Shown one piece after another: positions 40,075 through 49,302 of a stretch of DNA of 64,000 bases (its first letter is position 1; each line of letters begins with the position of its first letter). The notes under the pieces are model-generated. The model searched no databases. It was not told the origin of the DNA and was given only the letters and a program-made list of their open reading frames with translations. The DNA is from Hydrogenovibrio sp. (GTDB lineage: Bacteria; Pseudomonadota; Gammaproteobacteria; Thiomicrospirales; Thiomicrospiraceae). The stretch lies in contig WFMZ01000056.1 of assembly GCA_015484555.1 (NCBI GenBank), positions 62,001 to 126,000 of the forward strand, in the 5' to 3' direction. Position numbers and translations under genes: made by a program.

Positions 40075-40830
40075 CTATTCTCCAGCAGTACAAATGGCAA
40101 TAAAATCGTCGGCATTTAAAGATGCCCCACCGATCAAACCACCGTCAATATCAGGTTGAGCAAAAAGCTCTTTTGCATTACCTGGCTTCACACTTCCACC
40201 ATATTGAATAATGACTTTTTCTGCAACAGCAGCATTTAAAACAGCCAACTGACCACGAATAAACGCATGAACTTCTTGCGCTTGAGCCGATGAAGCTGTT
40301 TTGCCTGTGCCGATAGCCCAAACTGGCTCATAAGCAATAACAATGCGTTCAAACGCATCAATACCTACAGCCTGAATAATGGCATTTAATTGCGTCGAGA
40401 TAACCTTTTCTAAATTACCCGCTTCTCTTTCTTCTAGCGTTTCACCTACACATAAGATAGGCGTAATCCCTGCTTTTAAAGCAGTGACTACTTTTTGTGC
40501 TATCTCTGAATCCGTTTCGCCATAAATGGCTCTGCGCTCTGAATGCCCAATCACAACATATTGACAACCAAAATCTTTCAACATTTCTGCTGATGTTTCG
40601 CCAGTGAAAGCACCTTGAACAGGTTCAATCGCAATATTTTGAGCCCCTAGCGCGATTTTATCTGTCGCTAAACACTTTTGTGCGTAATCGATATAAATAG
40701 TAGGAGGACAAATTGCAACCTTTGTAGCCCCTATTTCAGCAGATTTTTTATTCAAACCTGTCATAAGGTTCATGATAGAAGCTTTACTACCATGCATTTT
40801 CCAGTTACCCGCGACAAAAAGCTGTCTCAT
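40075..40830 (-). CDS. tpiA: Triosephosphate isomerase
   Basis: Interconverts DHAP and glyceraldehyde-3-phosphate. Catalytic residues are all visible: Lys in GNWKMHG (Lys11), His in VIGHSERR and Glu in [11 protein letters not shown], followed by the phosphate loop QYGGSV and GLIGGASL. The start at 40830 gives the usual 251 aa. Position between glmM and secG is common in Pseudomonas-like genomes. Confidence 0.97.
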   Translation of the reverse strand: MRQLFVAGNWKMHGSKASIMNLMTGLNKKSAEIGATKVAICPPTIYIDYAQKCLATDKIALGAQNIAIEPVQGAFTGETSAEMLKDFGCQYVVIGHSERRAIYGETDSEIAQKVVTALKAGITPILCVGETLEEREAGNLEKVISTQLNAIIQAVGIDAFERIVIAYEPVWAIGTGKTASSAQAQEVHAFIRGQLAVLNAAVAEKVIIQYGGSVKPGNAKELFAQPDIDGGLIGGASLNADDFIAICTAGE

Positions 40831-40900
40831 TTCCTTGGTCTCCAAACACAAAATTTCGCCCATTCTAGCGACTTATTCATTAAATTACAATCTTGACAAA

Positions 40901-42235
40901 TCAACAAAACTCACTTTTAACCAAATTAACTAACTTTACGACAACCGGTTCAATCATCTGCAAGGTCTCACCTTCCACCATAACTCTAATTAAAGGCTCG
41001 GTTCCTGAGACCCTTAACAAGACTCTTCCTTTGCCAGCCATGCCTCTTTCAGCTTCTGCGACAGCTTGATTTAATTTTTCGCTTTCTAGCAAATCAACCT
41101 TGCCAACAACTTTTACATTTTCTAAAATTTGCGGAAACTTTGTCATACCAGAACAAATTTCTTTCAAGCTAACCTCTTTTTCAACCAAAATTGAAATAAC
41201 TTGTAATGCCGCAACAATACCATCACCAGTAGAGGTTTTATCTAAACAGAGTACATGGCCAGATGCTTCCGCACCAAACAACCAATTATTTTCAACCAAA
41301 GCTTGCATCACATAGCGATCACCCACTTGAGTTCGAATAAAGCCCATCCCCAGCTCTTTAATCGCTATTTCCAACCCTAAATTACTCATCAAGGTTCCCG
41401 CCACGCCTTCGCAGTCAGCCTGATTGTGCTGCGCAAGAATATATAAAATATAATCACCGTCAACAACACTGCCTTCATGGTCAACAAACATCACTCTGTC
41501 GCCATCACCATCAAAAGCCACACCGAAGTCTGCTTTTTCAGCTAAAACGGTTTGTTGCAACAAGGCCAAGTCTGTTGCACCACACCCCGCATTAATATTC
41601 AAACCATCCGGTTGATCACAAATAGAGACTACATCAGCACCCAACTCTTTAAACACCGAAGGGGCTATGTGGTAAGTTGCACCATTAGCAGAGTCTAAAA
41701 CAACCTTAAGACCACTTAAATTTTTAGGCGCTGAATAGGTACTTTTACAAAACTCAATATAACGGCCTGCGGCATCATCAATTCGCATGGCTTTGCCTAG
41801 CTTAGCGGAATCGACAATCACCATTTCTTCATCAAAAGCCTTTTCTACTTCCAACTCAATGGCATCGGTAATTTTTTTACCTTTTGCGGAAAAATATTTA
41901 ATGCCATTGTCAGAATGCGGGTTATGCGAAGCACTGATAACAATACCAGCATCAGCTGAAAAAGTTTGCGTTAAGTAAGCTACTGCGGGCGTTGGCATAG
42001 GGCCTAATAAATATACATCAACTCCTGCGGCAATAAAGCCTGCTTCTAAAGCAGATTCAAACATATAGCCGGAACGTCGAGTATCCTTCCCAATCATTAC
42101 GGTACTTTCACCATGATCTTTAATAACCTTTCCGGTTGCCCAACCCAACTTTAACACTTTATCAGGTGAAATCATGCCACTACCAACATGATTACGAATA
42201 CCATCTGTCCCAAAATACTTCTTTTTATTACTCAT
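40901..42235 (-). CDS. glmM: Phosphoglucosamine mutase GlmM
   Basis: Converts glucosamine-6-P to glucosamine-1-P for UDP-GlcNAc, feeding the peptidoglycan pathway encoded in the dcw cluster. The phosphorylated active-site Ser is Ser103 in [11 protein letters not shown]. The Mg loop FDGDGDR, the sugar-binding GAEASGH and the C-terminal [12 protein letters not shown] phosphate site are intact. 444 aa. Starts directly after the folP stop. Confidence 0.97.
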   Translation of the reverse strand: MSNKKKYFGTDGIRNHVGSGMISPDKVLKLGWATGKVIKDHGESTVMIGKDTRRSGYMFESALEAGFIAAGVDVYLLGPMPTPAVAYLTQTFSADAGIVISASHNPHSDNGIKYFSAKGKKITDAIELEVEKAFDEEMVIVDSAKLGKAMRIDDAAGRYIEFCKSTYSAPKNLSGLKVVLDSANGATYHIAPSVFKELGADVVSICDQPDGLNINAGCGATDLALLQQTVLAEKADFGVAFDGDGDRVMFVDHEGSVVDGDYILYILAQHNQADCEGVAGTLMSNLGLEIAIKELGMGFIRTQVGDRYVMQALVENNWLFGAEASGHVLCLDKTSTGDGIVAALQVISILVEKEVSLKEICSGMTKFPQILENVKVVGKVDLLESEKLNQAVAEAERGMAGKGRVLLRVSGTEPLIRVMVEGETLQMIEPVVVKLVNLVKSEFC

Positions 42236-43105
42236 TTAGTGTCTTCTTTTTTTGAAAAGGGCTTGCTCATTACTAGGCTGACTCAAACAGGTTAATACCT
42301 TTAAAGCCTGACGTGTTTCAAGGACGTCATGTACTCGAATAATTTTAGCACCTTGCTGCACAGCCAATAACGCTGAAACAACACTACCGACCATTCTACC
42401 AGAAAGCTTATCTTCACCGGTAATCTCCGCAATCATTCTCTTCCTAGAAACGCCTACCAATAAAGGCAGACCAAGCCTAGTGAATTTACTTAAATTTTGA
42501 AATAAAGCCATATTATGCTCAAGTGTTTTACCAAATCCAAAACCGGGGTCTAAGATTAGCTGACTTTTATCAATACCCATCGCCACACAAGCAGCAACCT
42601 GTTCTTTAAAAAACTGACAGACCTCTAATACTACGTTGTCATAACTGGGTGACTGTTGCATCGAACAGAAGTCACCTTGCTTATGCATCAAACAAGCCAT
42701 TACACCGGTACTAGCAATCAGTTCTTTCGCACCCAGTGATTGAAGTGCATTAACATCATTCACCAACGATACACCTAATTTAATTGCCTGCTGCATAACA
42801 GGTACTTTATAAGTATCGATTGAAACGGGTAAACCAAACTCTTGAATAGCTACCTCAATAACTGGCAAAACACGATCTAGTTCTTCTGACAAACCAACCG
42901 GATTGGCACCAGGGCGAGTAGACTCGCCACCAATATCCACAATATCGACCTCGGCTTTAGTAAACAAACTTAACTGTTCACGAACCTTATCCAAGGATTG
43001 ATACTGTCCTCCATCCGAAAAAGAATCGGGCGTGACATTCAATACACCCATCAAAACGGGGTTGTTGACAGAAGCTTGACTAAGTTTTTGTTTAAAAGAT
43101 ATCAT
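42236..43105 (-). CDS. folP: Dihydropteroate synthase
   Basis: Condenses pABA with hydroxymethyl-dihydropterin pyrophosphate, target of sulfonamides. Seen: GVLNVTPDSFSDGG near the N-terminus, IDIGGESTRPGA, SIDTYK, LVNDVNA, DPGFGFGKT and GVSRKRMI. 289 aa. It is separated from ftsH by a clear terminator, so folP-glmM may have its own promoter. Confidence 0.97.
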   Translation of the reverse strand: MISFKQKLSQASVNNPVLMGVLNVTPDSFSDGGQYQSLDKVREQLSLFTKAEVDIVDIGGESTRPGANPVGLSEELDRVLPVIEVAIQEFGLPVSIDTYKVPVMQQAIKLGVSLVNDVNALQSLGAKELIASTGVMACLMHKQGDFCSMQQSPSYDNVVLEVCQFFKEQVAACVAMGIDKSQLILDPGFGFGKTLEHNMALFQNLSKFTRLGLPLLVGVSRKRMIAEITGEDKLSGRMVGSVVSALLAVQQGAKIIRVHDVLETRQALKVLTCLSQPSNEQALFKKRRH

Positions 43106-43162
43106 TATTCAAAACATGACTTACCACAACGAGCATCAATAAATTACAGATTAAAAACCCAT

Positions 43163-43185
43163 AAAAAAGCCCCTTAAAAGGGGCT
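43163..43185 (-). terminator. ftsH terminator
   Basis: Minus strand AGCCCCTT, loop TT, AAGGGGCT followed by T6 (43163-43168 side). Strong GC stem just after the ftsH stop. Confidence 0.85.
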
Positions 43186-43206
43186 TATTCACCAATTGAA
43201 ACGAAA

Positions 43207-45171
43207 TTAAGAAAGCTTAGTTTCGCCCTCCTGTGAGTTTGAATCATCAGATAAATCAGATTTAACCAAGTCATCAGCCGACTCAACATTCTGCCCATCT
43301 TCTGGCGCTGAAGTATCATCGTCTTTTGAATCACCAAGATCACCCCAATCTTTCGGCTCACCTGGCGCTTTACCTGCCATTAAGTTTTTAACCTGCTCAG
43401 CATCAATGGTTTCATACTCCATCAGTGCTTCCGTCATGGCATGTAAAACAGACTCGTTTTCTTTCAACAACTTTTCGGCACGTTGATAGTTCTTATCAAT
43501 AAAGAAGCGAATTTCAGTGTCAATTTGCTGAGAAATATCATTAGACACGTTTGCATTACGAGAAGACCCTAAAATAGTATTATCTTCTTCATCTTCATAC
43601 ATTAACGGCCCTAATACAGTCGACAAGCCCCACTTAGTGACCATATTACGTGCAATTTGAGTCGCTCGCATAATGTCATTACTGGCACCAGTCGTCACGG
43701 CATCTTCACCAAAGACCATTTCTTCAGCAATACGACCACCATACAAACTAGAAAGCTGACTCTCTAACTTACGCTTAGAATAACTGTAAGAATCTTCTTC
43801 AGGCAAGTACATCGTCACCCCTAAAGCACGCCCTCTTGGCATGATACTCACCTTATAAACAGGATCGTGCTCTGGCACCAAACAACCTACAATAGCATGA
43901 CCAGCTTCATGACAAGCTGTCATACGGCGCTCTTCTTCACTCATTGCCATGCTCTTGCGCTCAACACCCATTAGAATTTTGTCTTTCGCTTGTTCAAAGT
44001 GCGCCTGCGTGACAGTCCGGTCATTTAAACGTGCCGCAAATAAAGCCGCTTCATTCACAAGGTTTGCTAAGTCAGCACCTGAAAAACCAGGCGTTCCTCT
44101 GGCAATAACAGATGGCTTTACGTCATTCCCTAAAGGCACTTTACGCATGTGTACTTTTAATATTTGTTCACGACCGCGAATATCAGGCAGCCCTACGGTT
44201 ACTTGCCTATCAAAGCGCCCAGGTCTTAATAAAGCAGGATCCAGTACATCTGCACGGTTAGTCGCTGCAATAACAATTACCCCAGCATTGGCTTCAAAAC
44301 CATCCATTTCAACCAGCATTTGGTTCAACGTTTGCTCTCGCTCATCGTTACCACCCCCTGTACCGCTTCCACGACTACGACCCACCGCATCAATCTCATC
44401 AATAAAGATAATACAAGGCGCGTGTGCCTTTGCTTGTTCAAACATATCGCGCACTCGTGATGCACCAACCCCCACAAACATTTCAACAAAGTCTGAACCT
44501 GAAATACTGAAGAATGGCACCTTCGCTTCACCCGCAATAGCTTTTGCTAATAATGTTTTACCGGTTCCAGGAGGGCCTACCATCAAAATACCACGTGGCA
44601 AGCTTCCGCCTAAATTATGGTATTTTTCAGGGTCTTTTAAGAAGTCGACAACCTCGCCAACCTCTTGCTTAGCTTCATCTGAACCCGCAACATCATCTAA
44701 GGTAATTTGAACTTGGTCATCAGTTAGCATTCTGGCTTTGGACTTACCAAAAGACATAGGCCCGCCTTTGCCACCCATACCGCCACCGCCCATAGAGCGC
44801 ATAAAGAATAGCCAAATACCAATTAACAACAGCATAGGGAACCATGAAATAAACATCTGCATTAACAAACTTTCTTTCTCTGGCGCTTTGGCCGTCACCT
44901 TAACACCGTTGTGCAATAAATCGCCCATTAAACCCACATCACCAGGGTTAATCGTTTTAAATGTCTTTCCATTTGAAGTGATACCTTTAATGATGGTACC
45001 TTCAATAGTAACCTGACTAACCAGCCCATTTCTGACTTGGTCTATAAAGCTAGAATAAGCTAACTGTGTGTCTTTCGCCTGCTTTTGATCACTAAAGTGA
45101 TTAAAAATCGACAACATTACAGTAGCAACCACCGCCCAAATTAGTAGATTTTTTAACATATCATTTTTCAT
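43207..45171 (-). CDS. ftsH: ATP-dependent zinc metalloprotease FtsH
   Basis: Membrane-anchored AAA+ protease that degrades LpxC and misassembled membrane proteins. Two membrane segments (about 8-24 and 107-124) flank a periplasmic domain. Walker A GPPGTGKT is at 199-206, Walker [12 protein letters not shown] at about 254-263, second region of homology with RPGRFDRQ, and zinc motif HEAGH at 421-425. A glycine-rich linker ([10 protein letters not shown]) follows TM2. The C-terminus is an acidic, low-complexity tail. 654 aa. Confidence 0.97.
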   Translation of the reverse strand: MKNDMLKNLLIWAVVATVMLSIFNHFSDQKQAKDTQLAYSSFIDQVRNGLVSQVTIEGTIIKGITSNGKTFKTINPGDVGLMGDLLHNGVKVTAKAPEKESLLMQMFISWFPMLLLIGIWLFFMRSMGGGGMGGKGGPMSFGKSKARMLTDDQVQITLDDVAGSDEAKQEVGEVVDFLKDPEKYHNLGGSLPRGILMVGPPGTGKTLLAKAIAGEAKVPFFSISGSDFVEMFVGVGASRVRDMFEQAKAHAPCIIFIDEIDAVGRSRGSGTGGGNDEREQTLNQMLVEMDGFEANAGVIVIAATNRADVLDPALLRPGRFDRQVTVGLPDIRGREQILKVHMRKVPLGNDVKPSVIARGTPGFSGADLANLVNEAALFAARLNDRTVTQAHFEQAKDKILMGVERKSMAMSEEERRMTACHEAGHAIVGCLVPEHDPVYKVSIMPRGRALGVTMYLPEEDSYSYSKRKLESQLSSLYGGRIAEEMVFGEDAVTTGASNDIMRATQIARNMVTKWGLSTVLGPLMYEDEEDNTILGSSRNANVSNDISQQIDTEIRFFIDKNYQRAEKLLKENESVLHAMTEALMEYETIDAEQVKNLMAGKAPGEPKDWGDLGDSKDDDTSAPEDGQNVESADDLVKSDLSDDSNSQEGETKLS

Positions 45172-45267
45172 TTATCACCTATGGCATTGGCCATTTGTTA
45201 GTTCAATTTAGTTGGTAAACTTTACCATATTTTTACGTTCAGTTGGTTGTTCCCGAAGCTAAATAAG

Positions 45268-45894
45268 CTAAGGCGCTTCTTTTTTTCCACGTGCCAACAC
45301 ATAAATCTCCTTACTACGGGGACGAGAGGCTTTTGGCTTACGTGTTACGACCTTTGTATATTTCTTTTTTAAATTCCGTAATAGAACATCATAACCTTCG
45401 CCCTGGAAAACTTTCATTAACAAGTCGCCCTTTTTACGAAGTACCTGATCCGCCAAATCAACCGACAATTCCACCAAGTACATAGCACGAGGAATATCTA
45501 CTGCACTATTACCCGTCATATTAGGCGCCATGTCGGACATCACTAAATCAACCTCTCTACCCGCTAAAGAATCAACCAGTGACTGGTAAACTTCATCTTC
45601 TTGAAAGTCTCCTTGAATAAAGGTCACGCCTGCAAAAGGTTCAACTGGCAAGATATCTAACGCAAACACGCGTCCATTACTGCCTACCTTGTGGGTGGTC
45701 CATTGTGACCAACCACCCGGTGCCGCACCCAGATCAACAACAGCCATGCCTTTTTCGAACAACTTATCTTTTTCGTCAATTTCTTGAAGCTTATAAATAG
45801 CCCGCGAACGGTAGCCATCTTGCTTCGCTTTATTAACATAGTAGTCGTCAAAATGCTCTTTTAACCAACTCGCGCTAGATTTACTTCTTGCCAT
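45268..45894 (-). CDS. rlmE: 23S rRNA (uridine-2552-2'-O)-methyltransferase RlmE
   Basis: FtsJ/RrmJ methyltransferase of the ribosome A-loop. Seen: SRAIYKLQEID with catalytic Lys, SAM motif VVDLGAAPGGWSQW, DMAPNMTGN with catalytic Asp, LLMKVFQG with catalytic Lys, and the C-terminal KPKASRPRSKEIYVLA with the Glu. 208 aa, upstream of ftsH as in E. coli and divergent from yhbY. Confidence 0.97.
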   Translation of the reverse strand: MARSKSSASWLKEHFDDYYVNKAKQDGYRSRAIYKLQEIDEKDKLFEKGMAVVDLGAAPGGWSQWTTHKVGSNGRVFALDILPVEPFAGVTFIQGDFQEDEVYQSLVDSLAGREVDLVMSDMAPNMTGNSAVDIPRAMYLVELSVDLADQVLRKKGDLLMKVFQGEGYDVLLRNLKKKYTKVVTRKPKASRPRSKEIYVLARGKKEAP

Positions 45895-45954
45895 GGCTTA
45901 ATTTCTTATACAATACTTTAATCTTATTAAATAATGACAACTTCAGGATTTTCA

Positions 45955-46260
45955 ATGCCAAAATCAAAAAACTTATCAAATACTCAAATTAAATACCTTC
46001 GTGGTCTTGCTCATGGCATTAAGCCAGTTATTATCATTGGTGCAAATGGTATCACTGAATCATTGATGGAAGAACTAGAATCTTCTCTTGACCACCATGA
46101 ACTGTTAAAAGTAAAAATGTCTAGCGCCGAAAGAGAAGATCGTAAAGAATTAATGGCCTATGTGTTAGAAAAAACACAGGCTGACTTAGTGCAGTCAATT
46201 GGTAAAACATTTGTTATTTTCCGTGCAAACGATGAGACTGAGCTACCTTTACCAAAGTAA
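45955..46260 (+). CDS. yhbY: YhbY-type RNA-binding protein (CRM domain)
   Basis: Ribosome-assembly RNA-binding protein, single CRM domain, 101 aa. Seen: LRGLAHGIKPVIIIGANGIT with the GxxG-type loop, and LLKVKMSSAEREDRKE. The start at 45955 (MPKSKNLSNTQ) has AGGA 6 bases upstream. It is divergent from rlmE, the classic gammaproteobacterial arrangement. The perfect 21-bp repeat hairpin follows and probably terminates it. Confidence 0.95.
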   Translation: MPKSKNLSNTQIKYLRGLAHGIKPVIIIGANGITESLMEELESSLDHHELLKVKMSSAEREDRKELMAYVLEKTQADLVQSIGKTFVIFRANDETELPLPK

Positions 46261-46293
46261 AGGCTAGTAAAACAGTCACCATAGTTGAACATT

Positions 46294-46342
46294 AAAAATC
46301 GCCAGGGGTGGTCTAAAGATAAGACCACCCCTGGCGATTTTT
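46294..46342. repeat. Inverted pair of the dispersed 18-mer: perfect 21-bp hairpin, probable bidirectional terminator
   Basis: Reverse exact copy (46294-46311) and forward exact copy (46325-46342). With flanking TCT/AGA the stem is 21 bp without mismatch and the loop 7 bases (46315-46321). T5 ends the stem on both strands. It lies between convergent yhbY and parE, so it should stop both transcripts. Confidence 0.9.
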
Positions 46343-46398
46343 AGGTTTAAATAATTGTGTAAGCTGTATTTAGCATTAAGAAAAAGAGTCTCTTTAAT

Positions 46399-46683
46399 TT
46401 AAAAATATCTCGGGGCATCCATACTTTTATGCAAAATACGTACAATCATAATTCCTTGGCTTATCTTTTTATAGAAAATTAAATGAGAACGGTGCTTAAA
46501 GCACATGTAATCTAAACGAACATATTCAATTTCGTTCCCTAAATCAGGGTTTTCACTAAGAATCTCAAAACATTTTTCTAGCGATTCATGGTAATTGAGC
46601 ATTACCGCAGAACCAAAATTAATAATGAAATAATCAAGAATAGAATCTAAATCAGTACAGGCCTTATTTGAAAGGCTATACAT
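46399..46683 (-). CDS. Type II toxin, RelE/ParE superfamily
   Basis: A 94-aa protein with the ParE-type layout: two N-terminal helices (NKACTDLDSILDYFIINFG) followed by beta strands LDYMCFKHRSHLIFYKKISQGIMIVRILHKSMDA (as RSHLIFYK and IMIVRILHKSMD). The ending RILHKxMD is typical of the family. Gyrase poisoning or mRNA cleavage cannot be decided from sequence. Its start overlaps the antitoxin gene by 8 bases, antitoxin first. Confidence 0.88.
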   Translation of the reverse strand: MYSLSNKACTDLDSILDYFIINFGSAVMLNYHESLEKCFEILSENPDLGNEIEYVRLDYMCFKHRSHLIFYKKISQGIMIVRILHKSMDAPRYF

Positions 46684-46927
46684 CTATGCAGTGCCTTTCT
46701 TTCGCATCACCCATAATATCAGCCATGCTTCTTGCACTTACGCCACTTTTCTCACCATCAATTAAGGCAGAACGAAGTAATCCAATTTTATATTCCTGCT
46801 CCTGGTCATGGCGAATTAATGCTCGTAGATATTCACTATCATTTCCATACTGACCAGAATCAATTTGCGACTTAATCCACACCTCTTGTTGCTCAGTGAC
46901 GGTAATTGTTTTGCGTTGCATTGCCAT
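46676..46927 (-). CDS. Type II antitoxin, ParD-like ribbon-helix-helix
   Basis: An 83-aa protein with an N-terminal ribbon-helix-helix (RKTITVTEQQEVWIKSQI then YGNDSEYLRALIRHDQE) and a short C-terminal toxin-binding tail. Shine-Dalgarno AAGGAG lies 6 bases before ATG at 46927. A 12-bp palindrome CTATAATTATAG upstream is a candidate autoregulatory operator. Together with the downstream toxin it forms a complete ParDE-like module. Confidence 0.88.
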   Translation of the reverse strand: MAMQRKTITVTEQQEVWIKSQIDSGQYGNDSEYLRALIRHDQEQEYKIGLLRSALIDGEKSGVSARSMADIMGDAKERHCIDV

Positions 46928-46966
46928 GACGAACTCCTTCTCTAAAGAAAGTATGATTATATCACA

Positions 46967-46978
46967 CTATAATTATAG
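46967..46978 (-). promoter_or_regulatory. Candidate ParD operator/promoter
   Basis: Perfect 12-bp palindrome CTATAATTATAG, 40 bases upstream of the antitoxin start. A TATAAT-like -10 (within GATATAATCATAC on the minus strand) lies just downstream of it. Confidence 0.45.
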
Positions 46979-47159
46979 CATTTACCCTCATAGCATACAG
47001 GTGTTTACTGTATTTCTGGATGGCTAATAATTTAGATTAACCTCATTAGAAACCTTCGCTACTAATTAGACAACGTAATGGCCATCCCTCCAGATACTTA
47101 TCAAAATAGTAAAATACAACAAGTCAGACGAACTATCCACTAAAAAAGAATGGGCTTGA

Positions 47160-48779
47160 CTATATATTTTTAGCGATTAGCTCAGCCTTTAACAAACCAC
47201 CCTTGGTTAATAGTCTTGCTGAAAATTTAGGATGGCGCCTAGCTTTAAAAGCATCATAAATCAACTTTAACCCCTGTGCTTCAAGCAAAGAAATATTAAC
47301 TTCTGTATCCATTTCAGCGCTTTCAACAAAATCATCAGAAAAACTAGGAGCAATAATCAGCACCTGTGCAACTCGCCGACCTTGGCTTTCACATCTAGTG
47401 ACGTATGCTTTAACTTGTCGCGATGTTGATGAATACTTAGCAAAATCACCATTTTTACAAGTTTTTGCTTCACCTATAATTACATCATCATCACTTAGTG
47501 CAATAATAATATCGGCTTTATCTTTAGCTGTATTAATTACCTTTCGGAAATCTTCATCAACAACAAGGTTAAGTGCTTCAAATATCTCTTTTGTTATTTC
47601 CTCAAACTTAACCCCTATCTCAGCTTCTGCTATTTCAATGCCTGCTGTTTTCAAACTGGCTAAATCTCTTCTGGCAAGCGCGCAATAATTTTCGATTAGC
47701 TTGTCATTCGCATTAGCGAATGACTCTAAAATTAATTGTCGCGCATTACCTCTTTTTGATAATGACATTTTATTTCGTATAATTTTAACTTGCTCATTGG
47801 TTAATAAAAATAAAATATCTACTGGTGTAATACTTAATGCTCGAAGCTTGTCTGTATCAAGCTCTTCTGTATCTTCAAGTTCAAATTCATTTTTCAACAA
47901 TCCTTCAAGTTCTGGAAAGTGGACTTGCAGTGTTGAGTATAGCTCTTTAAAACCTGCTGCACTCAATGCTTCAAACTCACCATTGGCTGATTCATTTAGT
48001 GTATTTATTATGACATCTATCCTATCGTCCAGTGTCGTACCTATCTTATCAAGATTCAAATCTAAATCAGTTATTAATGTTTTGAGCCTTTCTTTTCTTT
48101 GGTTTTGAGTTTCATTTGAACCAAAAATATCACGATGTAATATGTGTCGAATAGCAACACGAGAACTGATTATCTCCTGAATTTTTACCCCCCTTTCAAT
48201 ACCACGCACTTTTTTACCATAATGCTTTAATATATTCGAAAGCTCTGAATCACTAAAGCAACGGAGAATGCGCAAGGTATGTTTATCAGCGAGCTCCTTG
48301 CCTTGTATCTCATTAAGAATAGTGACGACTTCATCTGCAACAAATACTTCTGAGCGTTTACGGTTAATAAATAACACACCCATTTCTCTAAGTTCATTCA
48401 GACCTTCTAATGTATTATTTTGTGGTACTGGGTCAATCATATGTTCTATTGCAGATGCTTCATCCATTGAAATATTTAATCTATCAGCCAGTACATTGAG
48501 AATACTTATTTCATCATCTGTAATTTTGGCTTCACGATTTATTTTTTCATCATTTAGAAATGCGACTTTAAGACAGTCTTGATAAATGCTTAATTGCATT
48601 CCTTTGTTAAAGTCTTCAGTATTTTCACTTGCATCTATTTTTTCTTGAAGTTCTTTAGATGATTTTTTTAATTTACTAAATTCTTCATTGTAAAGAGTCT
48701 CAACCCAAGATGTTCTTGCTATGCTATTGCCATCTCTAGTTAAAATATTAATTAACAAGCCAACTTGAGCCCCTGACAT
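47160..48779 (-). CDS. Orphan protein with C-terminal PD-(D/E)XK nuclease-like domain
   Basis: Not recognised as a named gene. The 539-aa protein is soluble and mostly helical. Residues about 65-115 (KVAFLNDEKINREAKITDDE..) look like a TerB-like helical segment. Residues 180-205 and 325-352 resemble small helix-turn or SAP-like DNA-binding units (LSKRGNARQLILESF). The C-terminal part fits a restriction-endonuclease fold: Glu393/Glu397, Asp423 in KADIIIAL, Glu437-x-Lys439 in IIGEAKTC, then Gln455 on the next helix. No methyltransferase, helicase or other partner is adjacent. A 57-codon ORF lies 50 bases upstream in another frame. A defence role is inference only. No Shine-Dalgarno precedes the ATG at 48779. 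Confidence 0.6.
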   Translation of the reverse strand: MSGAQVGLLINILTRDGNSIARTSWVETLYNEEFSKLKKSSKELQEKIDASENTEDFNKGMQLSIYQDCLKVAFLNDEKINREAKITDDEISILNVLADRLNISMDEASAIEHMIDPVPQNNTLEGLNELREMGVLFINRKRSEVFVADEVVTILNEIQGKELADKHTLRILRCFSDSELSNILKHYGKKVRGIERGVKIQEIISSRVAIRHILHRDIFGSNETQNQRKERLKTLITDLDLNLDKIGTTLDDRIDVIINTLNESANGEFEALSAAGFKELYSTLQVHFPELEGLLKNEFELEDTEELDTDKLRALSITPVDILFLLTNEQVKIIRNKMSLSKRGNARQLILESFANANDKLIENYCALARRDLASLKTAGIEIAEAEIGVKFEEITKEIFEALNLVVDEDFRKVINTAKDKADIIIALSDDDVIIGEAKTCKNGDFAKYSSTSRQVKAYVTRCESQGRRVAQVLIIAPSFSDDFVESAEMDTEVNISLLEAQGLKLIYDAFKARRHPKFSARLLTKGGLLKAELIAKNI

Positions 48780-48829
48780 AATCGGGTAATAGAAATTCTA
48801 CTTTTAAACTCGGTTATTTTTCGGGGGGA

Positions 48830-49003
48830 TTACACCGTGATTTCACTCCCTGACGCATTTTTAATGTGACCATTAATTTTACTAACTGATTTTTCCAGCT
48901 GGTGATCATTAAGCATAGCACCAGAGCATAATTTATCTAAACAAGAAATGAACTTAGATTTTTCTACTTGATTGAGACTTGAAAGGACTTGATTGAGTTT
49001 CAT
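48830..49003 (-). CDS. Small ORF (57 aa), possibly the detached N-terminus of the nuclease-like gene
   Basis: Minus-strand ORF from ATG 49003 to TAA 48830: MKLNQVLSSLNQVEKSKF.., ending ASGSEITV. It is helical and acidic/basic mixed, like the N-terminus of the 539-aa protein next to it. Only a distant GGAG (12 bases upstream) precedes it. The gap to the larger gene has stops in all three frames near 48786-48830, so an ancestral longer gene may have been broken by mutation; or this is a separate small gene. Confidence 0.4.
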   Translation of the reverse strand: MKLNQVLSSLNQVEKSKFISCLDKLCSGAMLNDHQLEKSVSKINGHIKNASGSEITV

Positions 49004-49270
49004 TTTCGGTACCGACTCCGTTAGTTTAATTAACTACACAAGCAATCTTCTACTTAAACAATATTTTTATCAAGCTATACATTGTAAATAATTAAAATCA
49101 GAGGTATTTATGTCTCGGTAGCACACTCATCAAGTGCCGAAGAAGAACATTGACAATTGTAGCCTAAAGCCACTTATTGCTTGGTTTTGCACCTGCTATT
49201 GACTGCTCAAGAGATTTGGTAAAAAAGGAAAGGTAACTAGAGCGGAGATGTTACTCGTTTCAAGCTCTAC
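49004..49270. other. Intergenic stretch, nothing recognised
   Basis: No credible ORF, tRNA or strong hairpin is seen in about 270 bases between the small ORF and the repeat copy near metZ. It should hold the promoter for the nuclease-like gene, but no clear -35/-10 pair stands out. Confidence 0.5.
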
Positions 49271-49288
49271 CCACCCCTGGCGATTTTT
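49271..49288 (+). repeat. Dispersed 18-mer, single copy E
   Basis: Exact CCACCCCTGGCGATTTTT followed by GGGTTTC, 15 bases beyond the metZ stop. Together with the paired copy at 46294-46342 it brackets the toxin-antitoxin/nuclease patch. Confidence 0.9.
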
Positions 49289-49302
49289 GGGTTTCAAACA
49301 AG

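Noticed and set aside
43949-44710. Long antisense open frame over ftsH (253 codons)
   Set aside because: It is the complement of a highly conserved AAA+ coding region, has no ribosome site and a composition typical of a shadow frame.
49120-49270. Possible transposase relic near an ATG at 49110
   Set aside because: The frame stops after three codons and no transposase motif or inverted repeats can be read.
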